This document shows, in pieces, positions 7,856-15,227 of a DNA stretch of 34,404 nucleotides. The position numbers were made by a program, and so were the translations under genes. How positions within the stretch are numbered: the stretch's first letter is position 1; each line of letters begins with the position of its first letter. The notes beneath the pieces are model-generated. The model was not told where the DNA came from. It made no database searches and was given only the letters and a program-made list of their open reading frames with translations. The stretch is from positions 1 to 34,404 of the forward strand of contig JABXKT010000021.1 of NCBI GenBank assembly GCA_013619155.1. The letters run 5' to 3'. This DNA is from Desulfobacteraceae bacterium (GTDB lineage Bacteria; Desulfobacterota; Desulfobacteria; Desulfobacterales; Desulfolunaceae).

Positions 7856-8922
7856 TGGAGGCATTTTTTTTGAAGACTCTTTTTAAGAAAATATCAGATG
7901 GTCACCGTGTATCTTCCCATGAGCTTCTCGAACTCTACTCGAAGGCGAGCCTGCCCGAGCTGGGAAGCCTTGCCAACGCCATTCGCTATGCCAAGCATCC
8001 GGAAGCCCAGGTCACCTTCGTGGTGGATCGTAATATCAACTATACCAATGTCTGCACCTCGGAGTGCGCCTTTTGTGCCTTCTACTCCCGAGTGGGGGAT
8101 GAGGGCGGGTATGTGTTGAGCCGGGAGGCCTTTACCCAGAAGATTGAGGAGACCCTCGCCCTGGGCGGTACCCAGATTCTCCTTCAAGGGGGGATGAACC
8201 CCGCCCTCGATCTTGACTGGTACACCGATCTCTTGCGCTGGATCACCACCACCTTTCCCATCCATGTCCATGGATTCTCCCCCCCTGAAATATCCTGGCT
8301 CGCCACCCAGAGTAACCTCTCCATTGACGAGACCATCGCACGGCTTAAAGACGCCGGTCTTAAATCCATTCCCGGCGGCGGGGCCGAAATTTTGGTGGAC
8401 GCCGTGCGCCAGCGGGTTTCTCCCAACAAGTGCAGTACCGATGCCTGGCTGGCGGTGATGCGTGCCGCCCATCACGTGGGGATGCGCTCCACCGCCACCA
8501 TGATGTTCGGTCATGTGGAGACCCCGGAGCAGATCGTGGAGCATCTGGGACGTATCCGGGATCTCCAGGACGAGACCGGAGGGTTTACCGCCTTTATCCC
8601 CTGGACCTTTCAGCCCACCCATACCCAGCTCTCCGTGGAGAAGGCCTCGGCCGATGCCTATCTCCGCGTCCTGGCCCTCTCCCGTATCTTTCTGGACAAC
8701 GTGGATAATGTTCAGGCCTCCTGGGTCACCCAAGGGGAGAAGATCGCCCAGGTGGCCCTCTTCTTCGGGGCCAATGACATGGGCTCCACCATGATCGAGG
8801 AGAATGTGGTGGCCGCCGCCGGTGTGGATCATATGCTGCCCAAAGAGGAGCTGATCCGCGTGGTGGCCGCCGCTGGCTTCACCCCGGTGCAGAGAGACTG
8901 TTTTTACAACCATTTATCCTAA
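7855..8922 (+). CDS. mqnC: Cyclic dehypoxanthinyl futalosine synthase MqnC (radical SAM)
   Basis: Radical SAM cyclase converting dehypoxanthine futalosine to its cyclic form. The cluster motif CTSECAFC gives C67, C71 and C74 when counted from ATG 7855. INYTNV precedes it, and LLQGGMNPALDLDWY, SIPGGGAEILVDAVR and the C-terminal VQRDCFYN follow, all typical of MqnC. The start is ambiguous. ATG 7855 overlaps the mqnE stop (TGATG) but has no good ribosome site. TTG 7870 has a GGAGG 8 bases upstream and would give 350 residues. TTG 7852 is also in frame. It is paralogous to mqnE throughout its length. Confidence 0.93.
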   Translation: MEAFFLKTLFKKISDGHRVSSHELLELYSKASLPELGSLANAIRYAKHPEAQVTFVVDRNINYTNVCTSECAFCAFYSRVGDEGGYVLSREAFTQKIEETLALGGTQILLQGGMNPALDLDWYTDLLRWITTTFPIHVHGFSPPEISWLATQSNLSIDETIARLKDAGLKSIPGGGAEILVDAVRQRVSPNKCSTDAWLAVMRAAHHVGMRSTATMMFGHVETPEQIVEHLGRIRDLQDETGGFTAFIPWTFQPTHTQLSVEKASADAYLRVLALSRIFLDNVDNVQASWVTQGEKIAQVALFFGANDMGSTMIEENVVAAAGVDHMLPKEELIRVVAAAGFTPVQRDCFYNHLS

Positions 8923-8978
8923 CTATTTAGTGATGCCTTCTATGGCCAAAGTGACCAAGAAACATGCCCCCGGCGGGT

Positions 8979-9057
8979 CGCTTTTTGAAAAAAGCTCCGC
9001 AAAAACTTTCCAATAACAGGCACGCTTTTCCCTCGTTCCTCGGGAAAAGCGTGCCTA
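8979..9057 (+). repeat. Second dispersed motif with long hairpin
   Basis: The CGCTTTTTGAAAAAAGC / CCGCAAAAAC motif is followed by a 14-bp perfect inverted repeat, GGCACGCTTTTCCC and its complement, with a 9-base loop ending near 9057. There is no T-run directly after it, so it is not a standard terminator, although it lies just past mqnC. A comparable arrangement occurs near 18535-18640. Confidence 0.6.
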
Positions 9058-9199
9058 TGAAAATTTTCTTTACAAAAAATGTAAAGATCCGAAAGTATTT
9101 ATTTTTAGTAAATTTGAGGCCCAGGGGCAGTCAAGCCGCTTAGACAAAAAAACAAATGGATTTCCTATGAATGCCGTTGCGTTTTCGAGGTAGTTTACC

Positions 9200-9365
9200 T
9201 CGCCGACGGAGGCAATGCGGCGAGAGTTGCCGGGAGCCAAGCTTTTGCCTGATTTAAAAGATTGGGCTTGCCAAACAGGCTGTTTAATAGTGCCCATGAC
9301 GGGCCAAAGGCCCGTCATGGGCACTAACCTGGGGTCCTGGGGCACAGCCTCTGGCCGCCGGAGGC
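9200..9365 (+). repeat. Dispersed TIR element, copy between mqnC and mqnX
   Basis: The left end is diverged. The internal block (GCCAAACAGG), a perfect 17-bp stem (9289-9305 and 9309-9325, AGTGCCCATGACGGGCC type) and the right terminal repeat GGCCGCCGGAGGC (9353-9365) are intact. The stem sequence matches unit 3 of the 186-bp array and differs from most other copies. The mqnX start codon lies 60 bases downstream. Confidence 0.8.
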
Positions 9366-9424
9366 TGGCTTTTTACGCCCCCTTTGGGCCGGGCATCCCG
9401 ATATTTAGATTGCAAGGAGTGTGT

Positions 9425-10633
9425 ATGAGATGGGTTCACCGAGGACGGTGGGTGGTGATAGACGCCGATACCGTTATTGAAGGGGGATACCTGGTGGTGG
9501 ACGGGGGGACGATTATGGCAGTGGGACGCGGTGATGGTCCCGAAGGGCTGCCCTGGACGGACCACGGTGATGTGGCCCTCTCGCCCGCCTTTGTTAACGC
9601 CCATACCCACCTGGAGCTCTCGGCTCTTAAAGGTCGGGTGGAATCGAGAAAGGGGTTTGAGGCCTGGGTGAGGGCGCTTCTCGTGGAGCGGGCCTCCTTG
9701 TCAGAGGCGGCGCTTCTTGAGGCGGCACACGATAGCCTTGGGGCGGCCATGGCCGCCGGTACCCTCGTATTTGGGGAGGTCTCCACCCTGGGAGTGACGC
9801 GTCCTCTCTTTGACGAGGGAAGAGCCATGGGCGTCTGGTTTCAGGAGCAGCTGGGGGCGCCCCTCTCTTTATCCATGCCCGAGGCTCAGGGAGAGGATGT
9901 TCTCTTTAGTCTTGCCGCCCACGCCCCCCATACTACGGCACCGGACGCGATTCGGGGGATGAAGGCCCTCACCTCGGCGGCTAAACGCCCCTTTACCATT
10001 CATCTGGACGAGTCCGAGGCGGAACGGGAATTTATCACTACAGGGACGGGGGCGTGGGCCGATTTTCTCACGGAGCGGGGTATCGATTTTTCGGGGTGGC
10101 CCCTTCCCGCCGTGGACCCGGTGGCCTATCTTCTCTCCCTGGGGGTGGTGGATGCGACCACGCTTGTGGTGCACCTCTTAAGCAGTCGGGGATCTCATTT
10201 CGCCCGGCTGGCCGCTGCGGGCGCCACGGCCGTCTGCTGCGTGCGCAGCAACCGCATCCTCCATGGTCGCGTACCCGACGTGGCGGCCATGGTGGCCGAA
10301 GGGCTTACCGTGGCTTTGGGTACCGACAGCCTGGCCAGTTGTGAGAGTCTCTCTATCTTAGACGAGATGCGCGCCGTGGCCCGTTGTGCGCCGTCTCTGG
10401 CTCCCCATGAGATCTTTCGTATGGCCACGGAGAATGGGGCCCGGGCCCTGGGTCTTTCGGAGCGGTTCGGCCATTTGCGGCCCGGGGCCTCGGTGCCGTT
10501 TCTGCGCCTGGCTCTGGCCGATGGGAAACGCCCCTTCTCCTTCGACTGGTTTTTCGACGACACCCTTACGGTGACGACACTCTGCAACGATTCAGCCCCC
10601 CACATGAGGGTAAGGGATTTACATCATGGATAA
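9425..10633 (+). CDS. mqnX: Aminodeoxyfutalosine deaminase MqnX (amidohydrolase)
   Basis: Zinc-dependent amidohydrolase-superfamily enzyme expected to deaminate 6-amino-6-deoxyfutalosine to futalosine, linking MqnE to MqnB. The barrel motifs are in order: HTHLE near residues 60-64, AAHAPHTT, HLDESEAE and GTDSLAS, with the beta-sandwich strands at both ends (VIEGGYLVVDGG; SVPFLRLALADGK). The 402-residue length fits. ATG 9425 follows a clear AAGGAG; an upstream in-frame start at 9215 would read through the repeat element and is rejected. The stop overlaps the mqnA start by 8 bases, so the pair is translationally coupled. The deaminase assignment rests on the surrounding mqn genes; sequence alone would allow another adenosine/guanine-type deaminase. 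Confidence 0.82.
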   Translation: MRWVHRGRWVVIDADTVIEGGYLVVDGGTIMAVGRGDGPEGLPWTDHGDVALSPAFVNAHTHLELSALKGRVESRKGFEAWVRALLVERASLSEAALLEAAHDSLGAAMAAGTLVFGEVSTLGVTRPLFDEGRAMGVWFQEQLGAPLSLSMPEAQGEDVLFSLAAHAPHTTAPDAIRGMKALTSAAKRPFTIHLDESEAEREFITTGTGAWADFLTERGIDFSGWPLPAVDPVAYLLSLGVVDATTLVVHLLSSRGSHFARLAAAGATAVCCVRSNRILHGRVPDVAAMVAEGLTVALGTDSLASCESLSILDEMRAVARCAPSLAPHEIFRMATENGARALGLSERFGHLRPGASVPFLRLALADGKRPFSFDWFFDDTLTVTTLCNDSAPHMRVRDLHHG

Positions 10634-11513
10634 GGTACCCATAGGTCGTATCAGCTATATTAACGTCTCTCCCGTCTACCATGGTATCGACCGGGGAGAG
10701 TCTCCCACGTGGCTCACCATGAAGACCCTACCCCCGGCTACCTTAAACGCCATGCTGAAGAGCGGGGAGGTGGTGATGAGTCCCGTCTCATCGGCGGCTT
10801 ACGCCCGGAACGCCTCGGAGTGGCTCCTTCTGCCCGATCTCTCCATCTCCTGCAACGGCAAGGTGCTCAGCGTCCTCTTTGTCTCGGAACTCCCCATGGA
10901 GTCCTTGGCCGGAGAGCGGGTGGTGGTGACAGAGGAGTCGGCGACCTCGGTGGATCTCCTGCGCATTCTTCTGGCGAAAAAGGGGGCCACGCCCACCTTA
11001 GAGCCGGGGCGGGTGCACACCCCAGAGGATCTTCCCCCGGGGGTCCGGGGTGCCCTGGTGATCGGAGATGCCGCCCTTCTCAGCGACTGGCGGGGCGCTT
11101 TTCCCTATGTCTATGATCTTGGAGAGGAGTGGACGCAGATGACGGGACTCCCCTTTGTCTTCGCCGTCTGGGCGATTCGAAAGGATTTCTGCACCCAGTC
11201 TCCAGACGTGGTGAGGCGCCTCATCTCCTGCCTTCACGACTCCCGGGCCCAGGGGCTCGCCGATCGCCAGGGTATCGTGGCGGATGCCCATGTAAAAACA
11301 GGACTCTCCTGCGAGACCTTAAATGATTACTTTAACCATCTCGTGGTCACCCTGGGGTCCAAAGAGATCGCGGGGATGCAGGCCTTTTTCGACGCTCTCG
11401 TTGCCATCGGTATTCTGCCCGAAGCGATGACCCCTGCCTTTGCCCTCTCCTTAGAGGAGGCATCTCCCGCATTATGTACCGAACCCCCTCAGCCCCGAGC
11501 CATGGCTGTCTAA
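10626..11513 (+). CDS. mqnA: Chorismate dehydratase MqnA
   Basis: First enzyme of the futalosine pathway, removing water from chorismate to give 3-enolpyruvyl-benzoate. The 295-residue product is of the periplasmic-binding-protein-like MqnA/MqnD fold. It opens with IGRISYINVSPVYHGI, followed by MLKSGEVVMSPVSSAAYA, LLPDLSISCNGKVLSVLF and GDAALL. There is no signal peptide, as expected for a cytosolic enzyme. The ATG overlaps the end of mqnX. The gene converges on mqnD, with a dispersed repeat element between them. Confidence 0.92.
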   Translation: MDKVPIGRISYINVSPVYHGIDRGESPTWLTMKTLPPATLNAMLKSGEVVMSPVSSAAYARNASEWLLLPDLSISCNGKVLSVLFVSELPMESLAGERVVVTEESATSVDLLRILLAKKGATPTLEPGRVHTPEDLPPGVRGALVIGDAALLSDWRGAFPYVYDLGEEWTQMTGLPFVFAVWAIRKDFCTQSPDVVRRLISCLHDSRAQGLADRQGIVADAHVKTGLSCETLNDYFNHLVVTLGSKEIAGMQAFFDALVAIGILPEAMTPAFALSLEEASPALCTEPPQPRAMAV

Positions 11514-11557
11514 GAAATCATTAAGAATACCGCTGCGCTTTCGAGGTGGCACACCTC

Positions 11558-11695
11558 GCCTCCGGCGGCCCTGCCGGGAGCCAACCTTTTACAAAAGGTT
11601 GGCAAACAAACGTTTTACTGTAACGGTGACGGACCTTTGGTCCGCCACCGTTACAAATTTGGGGTCCAGGGGCCCAGTCCCTGGCCGCCGGAGGC
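11558..11695 (+). repeat. Dispersed TIR element, full copy between convergent mqnA and mqnD
   Basis: A clean 138-bp copy: GCCTCCGGCGGCC (11558-11570), CCAACCTTTTACAAAAGGTT block, central stem TGTAACGGTGACGGACC with its complement (11619-11635 and 11639-11655, one mismatch), CCAGGG block, and GGCCGCCGGAGGC (11683-11695). Both terminal repeats are perfect. Confidence 0.9.
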
Positions 11696-11721
11696 ACGCC
11701 TTTTTAGCGATCACCCATATC

Positions 11722-12555
11722 CTATCCTTCCATGAACAGGGGTGCCTCCGATGGCGGAATGAGTCCGCTCTTCTCGGCCCTCTCCATGAGGGCTTCCACA
11801 GCCCGTACCCCCTCCTCGCCCAAATCCACGGAAAAATCGTTGACGTAGAGACCGATATGGCTCCGGATGACCTCGGCGGAGAGTTCCACGGCGTGGTGCT
11901 GAATATAGTCCATGGAGTCCTCGGGGTGGGCGAAGGCGTGCCGAACGCTCTGGGATATGGCGGCCTCGATGCGGGCGATCTCCTCTCTGGGAAGATCCCG
12001 AGCGGCGGCGATGCCCCCTAAGGGGATGGGAAGGGCGGTCTCCTGTTCCCAGAAGGCCCCTAAGTCCTCCACGCAGATAAGGCCCTTCTCCTCGTAGGTG
12101 AAACGGCTCTCATGGATGATGATCCCCGCTTCGAATTCACCGGAGATGACCCGGGGCATGATGGCGTCGAAGATCATGGGGACGGCCATGGGTGTTTTTT
12201 TTAAGTAGAGTCCCAGGAGGAGATGGGCCGTGGTCATGAGGCCAGGAACGGCGATGGGCACCTCGCCCAGGCGGCGGGCATCGAAACCGGGACGGGCTAC
12301 GATGAGGGGGCCGCAGCCCCGTCCCAGGGCGGCGCCGCTGCGCAGGAGTGCGTAGCGCTCCCGAAGGTGGCCGATGGCGGCAAAGGAGAGTTTGGTGATG
12401 TCGAATCGCCGTTTTCCGGCCATGGTGTTTAAGGCCTCCACGTCGTGGAGGTGGGTATCAACACTTAGGGCATTATGGGGGACGAGGCCGTGGACGAGGG
12501 CATGGAAGATGAAGGTGTCGTTGGGGCAGGTGGAGTATGCAAGGGATCGTGTCAT
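11722..12555 (-). CDS. mqnD: 1,4-dihydroxy-6-naphthoate synthase MqnD
   Basis: Cleaves cyclic dehypoxanthine futalosine to 1,4-dihydroxy-6-naphthoate. The 277-residue protein starts with the family signature LAYSTCPNDTFIFHALVHG and continues with ITKLSFAAIGHL, LRSGAALGRGCGPLIVA, GIIIHESRFTYEEKGL and PLGGIAAAR. The fold is shared with MqnA. It is transcribed towards mqnA and is separated from mqnB by a gap of about 160 bases with a fragment of the repeat family, so it may have its own promoter or be read from the tetR-mqnB operon. Confidence 0.93.
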   Translation of the reverse strand: MTRSLAYSTCPNDTFIFHALVHGLVPHNALSVDTHLHDVEALNTMAGKRRFDITKLSFAAIGHLRERYALLRSGAALGRGCGPLIVARPGFDARRLGEVPIAVPGLMTTAHLLLGLYLKKTPMAVPMIFDAIMPRVISGEFEAGIIIHESRFTYEEKGLICVEDLGAFWEQETALPIPLGGIAAARDLPREEIARIEAAISQSVRHAFAHPEDSMDYIQHHAVELSAEVIRSHIGLYVNDFSVDLGEEGVRAVEALMERAEKSGLIPPSEAPLFMEG

Positions 12556-12624
12556 CGCGTATACCTGTGGGTGAAAAAAAGATTGAATGAAAGAGACGAT
12601 TCAGCTCATTAAATTTGACCCTGG

Positions 12625-12712
12625 ATAGATTTTTTATAAAATCTGTTTGTCACGCCGTGCTTTATAAAATCAGGGCAAACGCGTGGCTCCCGGCAGGGCC
12701 AACCGAGGCATC
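12625..12712 (-). repeat. Fragment of the dispersed TIR element between mqnB and mqnD
   Basis: Contains CTCCCGGCAGGGCCAACCGAGG, the left-end block in reverse orientation, plus TTTGTCACG and a direct repeat of TTTATAAAATC. The central stem and the second terminal repeat are missing. It marks yet another gene boundary in the mqn cluster. Confidence 0.55.
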
Positions 12713-12718
12713 TTTTCG

Positions 12719-13453
12719 TCAGCCGGCGGTGCATCTTTGCCGTAAAAAGGCCAGGGCGCAGGCACAGCTGTTGCGAAAGGCCACGGGGAGGTCCCACGCC
12801 CCCTTGTCCCGTCTTCCCACGAGGTTGCTGGCCCCCCGAATTTCCACGAAGGGGGTGTCGTAGTGGATGGCGATGTGGGCGGCGGCGGCCCCTTCCATGG
12901 ACTCCATGACGGTGCCGTAGAGAGCATAGAGTCCCTGGGCTCTCTCATCGGTGGCGGTGATGGTGGAGGCGCTTATAAAGGGTCCCTTGTGGTGGGTAAA
13001 GGGCCGGGGGGCTTTTATGGCAGCTATCACCTCATCGGCCAGCCCTTGACTTAAGGGAAACCGGTGGGTGAAGGCCCGTCCTCGTCTCTCCATGAGGGGA
13101 AAGGGCAAGGGGAGGAGGCCCTCTTTTTGTTTATAGTCTTCGATGCCCATGTGCGCATCGATCTCCTCTGTGGCCACGGCCACGTCCCCCACCGAGACCC
13201 CCGCCGAGGCAAATCCGCCCCCGCAACCGACCTGGACAATAAACTCAGGAGAGAATCGCTCCATGGCGACGGTGAGGCTCTGGGCGGTGTTTATCGCCCC
13301 CGGTCCCGTGGTGAGGAGGATGAGGGTCCGCCCGTTAAGGGACGCCGAGTATCCGGTGCGGCCTGCCATGGTTAGGGGTTCTTTGTCATGGAGATGGGGG
13401 AGAAGGGGGGCTAACTCCGCATCGACGGCGGACATAAGAAGGATGGGTTTCAT
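12719..13453 (-). CDS. mqnB: Futalosine hydrolase MqnB
   Basis: Nucleosidase of the PNP/MTAN superfamily, splitting futalosine into dehypoxanthine futalosine and hypoxanthine. With ATG 13453 it is 244 residues; the longer frame would add 10 residues inside tetR. Motifs include ILLMSAVDAEL, LLTTGPGAINTA, VQVGCGGGFA, VEIRGASNLVG and WDLP, typical of MqnB. Its start overlaps the tetR stop by four bases (ATGA), which indicates translational coupling. Presence of both MqnX and MqnB implies the two-step route from aminofutalosine rather than direct hydrolysis by MTAN. Confidence 0.9.
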   Translation of the reverse strand: MKPILLMSAVDAELAPLLPHLHDKEPLTMAGRTGYSASLNGRTLILLTTGPGAINTAQSLTVAMERFSPEFIVQVGCGGGFASAGVSVGDVAVATEEIDAHMGIEDYKQKEGLLPLPFPLMERRGRAFTHRFPLSQGLADEVIAAIKAPRPFTHHKGPFISASTITATDERAQGLYALYGTVMESMEGAAAAHIAIHYDTPFVEIRGASNLVGRRDKGAWDLPVAFRNSCACALAFLRQRCTAG

Positions 13454-14091
13454 GGGGTGACCCCGGCAAGAAGGGTGTGGCACAGAGTTTTTATGCGCCG
13501 GTCGAGATCCTCACCATCGGCCTTGTAAATGCCCCGGTCTCCATCCATATGGGGCAGGGTGAGGGCGGCCAGGAATCGGTCCATGGTGGCATCGATGATA
13601 AAGCTGGCCGCTTCTAAATCCACATCATCCCGGAGTTCACCCCGGTCCCGGGCCGTTTCCAGCAGATCGTTTAGATACTCCAAACTGTAGCGCCTTATGG
13701 AGGTGAGGATCTCGGCCCGAAAGGGGATCTCCTTCTCCGCCAGGGTGCGCATGTAAAGCCGGTAGATGATGGGGTGGCGCTGGGTAAAATGGACCCCGGC
13801 CCGTAGGGTCTCCTCCAGGCGCATGGCCAAAGGGGCGTCGGTGGTGGCCTCTCTCACCTCTTTGAGGTAGGCCTTCACCTTCTTAACGGACTCTCCGAAG
13901 ATGAAGAGGAAGAGTCCCTTTTTGTCTCCGAAGTACTGGAAGATGGAGCCCTTGGCGATGCCGACCCGGGAGACGATGGCGTTGATGCTGGCGCTGGTAT
14001 ACCCTTTATCGGAAAATTCATCGGCCGCCGCCCCTTCGATGCGGCGTTTTTTCTCCTCGGGCAGGTTCAGAAAGGTTGCATTGGGTGCCAT
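13450..14091 (-). CDS. TetR-family transcriptional regulator
   Basis: A 213-residue regulator. The N-terminal helix-turn-helix spans about residues 15-60 (AAADEFSDKGYTSASINAI, then VGIAKGSIFQYFGDKKGLF), the standard TetR pattern. The C-terminal 150 residues are an all-helical ligand/dimer domain (FTQRHPIIYRLYMRTL). No strong Shine-Dalgarno sequence is seen before the ATG. It overlaps mqnB by four bases and so forms an operon with a menaquinone gene. The paired TGACC-N4-GGTCA operator at 6648-6676 before mqnE is a plausible target. The ligand is unknown. No matching operator was seen upstream of this gene itself. Confidence 0.9.
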   Translation of the reverse strand: MAPNATFLNLPEEKKRRIEGAAADEFSDKGYTSASINAIVSRVGIAKGSIFQYFGDKKGLFLFIFGESVKKVKAYLKEVREATTDAPLAMRLEETLRAGVHFTQRHPIIYRLYMRTLAEKEIPFRAEILTSIRRYSLEYLNDLLETARDRGELRDDVDLEAASFIIDATMDRFLAALTLPHMDGDRGIYKADGEDLDRRIKTLCHTLLAGVTP

Positions 14092-14160
14092 GTGTAAAAA
14101 AACCTTATGGTGTCGGGGCTAAAAAAATAGCGATTATTTCCTAACTATTGAGAGGCGTAC

Positions 14161-14270
14161 CTCCGGTGGCCCTGCCGGGGGCCAACCTTTTACAAAAGGG
14201 TGCCAAATAGGATTTAATACTGACCATAACGGGCCTTTGGGCCGTTATGGTCAGTAATTTGGGGCTGGAC
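14161..14270 (+). repeat. Dispersed TIR element, right part displaced
   Basis: The left end CTCCGGTGGCCCTGCCGGGG, the AACCTTTTACAAAAGG block and an 18-bp stem (14218-14235 and 14239-14256, one mismatch) are present. The element then stops after TTTGGGGCTGGA. A right terminal repeat GCCGCCGGAGGC appears only at 14491-14502, so about 220 bases of AT-rich DNA seem to interrupt the copy. Confidence 0.7.
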
Positions 14271-14490
14271 GTATCAATTTAATCTTAAAAACACCTATTT
14301 TAGCCGTTTGCATCCCACCATGGCAGGCATTATTTACTAAAAATTAGAGATACAGCGGATTGTCCCTATTCTAATTTTCCATGGCTCTGGTAAAATAAAT
14401 ATCTGAATTTTATAGCAATACCCCTGTGGTTTGTCCCGAGGGACGAGGGGCAAAGCGCAGCGGTCACTTGCTTTTGAGGTGGCTCACCTC
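14271..14490. other. AT-rich insert with inverted repeats; no gene
   Basis: A gene-free AT-rich stretch inside a dispersed element. It contains an inverted repeat, AAAATTAGA (14340-14348) with TCTAATTTT (14370-14378), and outer complementary segments near TTATTTAC and GTAAAATAAA. No ORF or known RNA was recognised. Confidence 0.5.
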
Positions 14491-14562
14491 GCCGCCGGAG
14501 GCTCAGTTTTTAAACTCACTTTAACCGTCGAAGATTGGCTGTACTTCTGGGTGTTTTAGCTC

Positions 14563-15021
14563 TTATGCCTTTTTGGGGCAATTCTTAAGCATATCCATGA
14601 TGGCCTCGACGGCCATGCGGTAGCCCCGGGCACCAAATCCGGCGATGACCCCGTCGGCTACGCCAGAGACGTAGGAGTGGTGACGGAAGGGTTCGCGTTT
14701 GTGAATATTGGAGAGGTGGATCTCGATGATGGGGCAGGGGAGCATGGCCAGGGCGTCCCGGATGGCCACGCTGGTGTGGGTGTATGCCGCCGGGTTGATG
14801 ATCACCCCCCGGACCCGTCCGTAGGCTTCCTGGAGGCGGTTGACGATCTCTCCTTCGACGTTGGATTGAAAGCTTTCGATATCGGCCCCCAGGGTGGCCC
14901 CGAAGGTGATGAGATCGCGGTCGATATCGGCGAGGGTGGTAGAGCCGTAAATTTCCGGTTCCCGGCGTCCCAGCATGTTGAGGTTGGGGCCATGGATGAC
15001 ATCGATGATCATGGGTTTCAT
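14563..15021 (-). CDS. aroQ: Type II 3-dehydroquinate dehydratase
   Basis: Shikimate-pathway enzyme turning 3-dehydroquinate into 3-dehydroshikimate, upstream of chorismate, the menaquinone precursor. The 152-residue form has the flexible-lid motif GPNLNMLGRREPEIYG, FQSNVEGEIVNRLQ, INPAAYTHTSVAIRDAL and EIHLSNIHKREPFRHHSY, which contain the catalytic Tyr, Asn and His of the family. Start ATG 15021 has GAGG upstream. An in-frame extension to 15177 runs through a tandem repeat whose period is not a multiple of three, so it is rejected. It lies downstream of rpe. Confidence 0.93.
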   Translation of the reverse strand: MKPMIIDVIHGPNLNMLGRREPEIYGSTTLADIDRDLITFGATLGADIESFQSNVEGEIVNRLQEAYGRVRGVIINPAAYTHTSVAIRDALAMLPCPIIEIHLSNIHKREPFRHHSYVSGVADGVIAGFGARGYRMAVEAIMDMLKNCPKKA

Positions 15022-15054
15022 GGGTGCCTCTTTTGGTGTGTATGGGTGCATGGC

Positions 15055-15186
15055 CTTTCTCCCCGTAATGGTGGGGGAGGAAGGCCATGGGCCGGACTTT
15101 TTTTCTCCCCTTGATGGTGAGAGGAACGTCCATGGGCCGGACTTTTTTCTCCCCTTGATGGTGAGAGGAACGTCCATGGACCGGAC
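15055..15186 (-). repeat. Tandem repeat of about 45 bp in the rpe-aroQ gap, three units
   Basis: Three imperfect copies of a unit with CTCCCC, a TGATGGTGAGAGGAACGTCC-type segment and CATGGGCCGGACTTTTTT. Unit spacing measured at the CCCC tract is 46 then 44 bases (15061, 15107, 15151). Each carries a T-run on the + strand. The changing period rules out a conserved coding repeat. Confidence 0.75.
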
Positions 15187-15227
15187 GCTTTTTCCCTATA
15201 AAGGCCGTTCTATGGGGAAAAGGCGCC

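Noticed and set aside
7894..8913. 339-codon - strand ORF opposite mqnC
   Set aside because: A GC-rich shadow frame. The + strand product has all MqnC motifs; the - strand translation is Gly/His-rich with no recognisable domain.
9215..9424. N-terminal extension of the amidohydrolase
   Set aside because: The 70 extra codons translate a dispersed repeat element, and ATG 9425 has a clear AAGGAG ribosome site.
15022..15177. Longer AroQ with a repetitive N-terminus
   Set aside because: The extension reads through repeats with a changing period (46 then 44), which cannot be a conserved protein repeat, and AroQ proteins begin near the chosen ATG.
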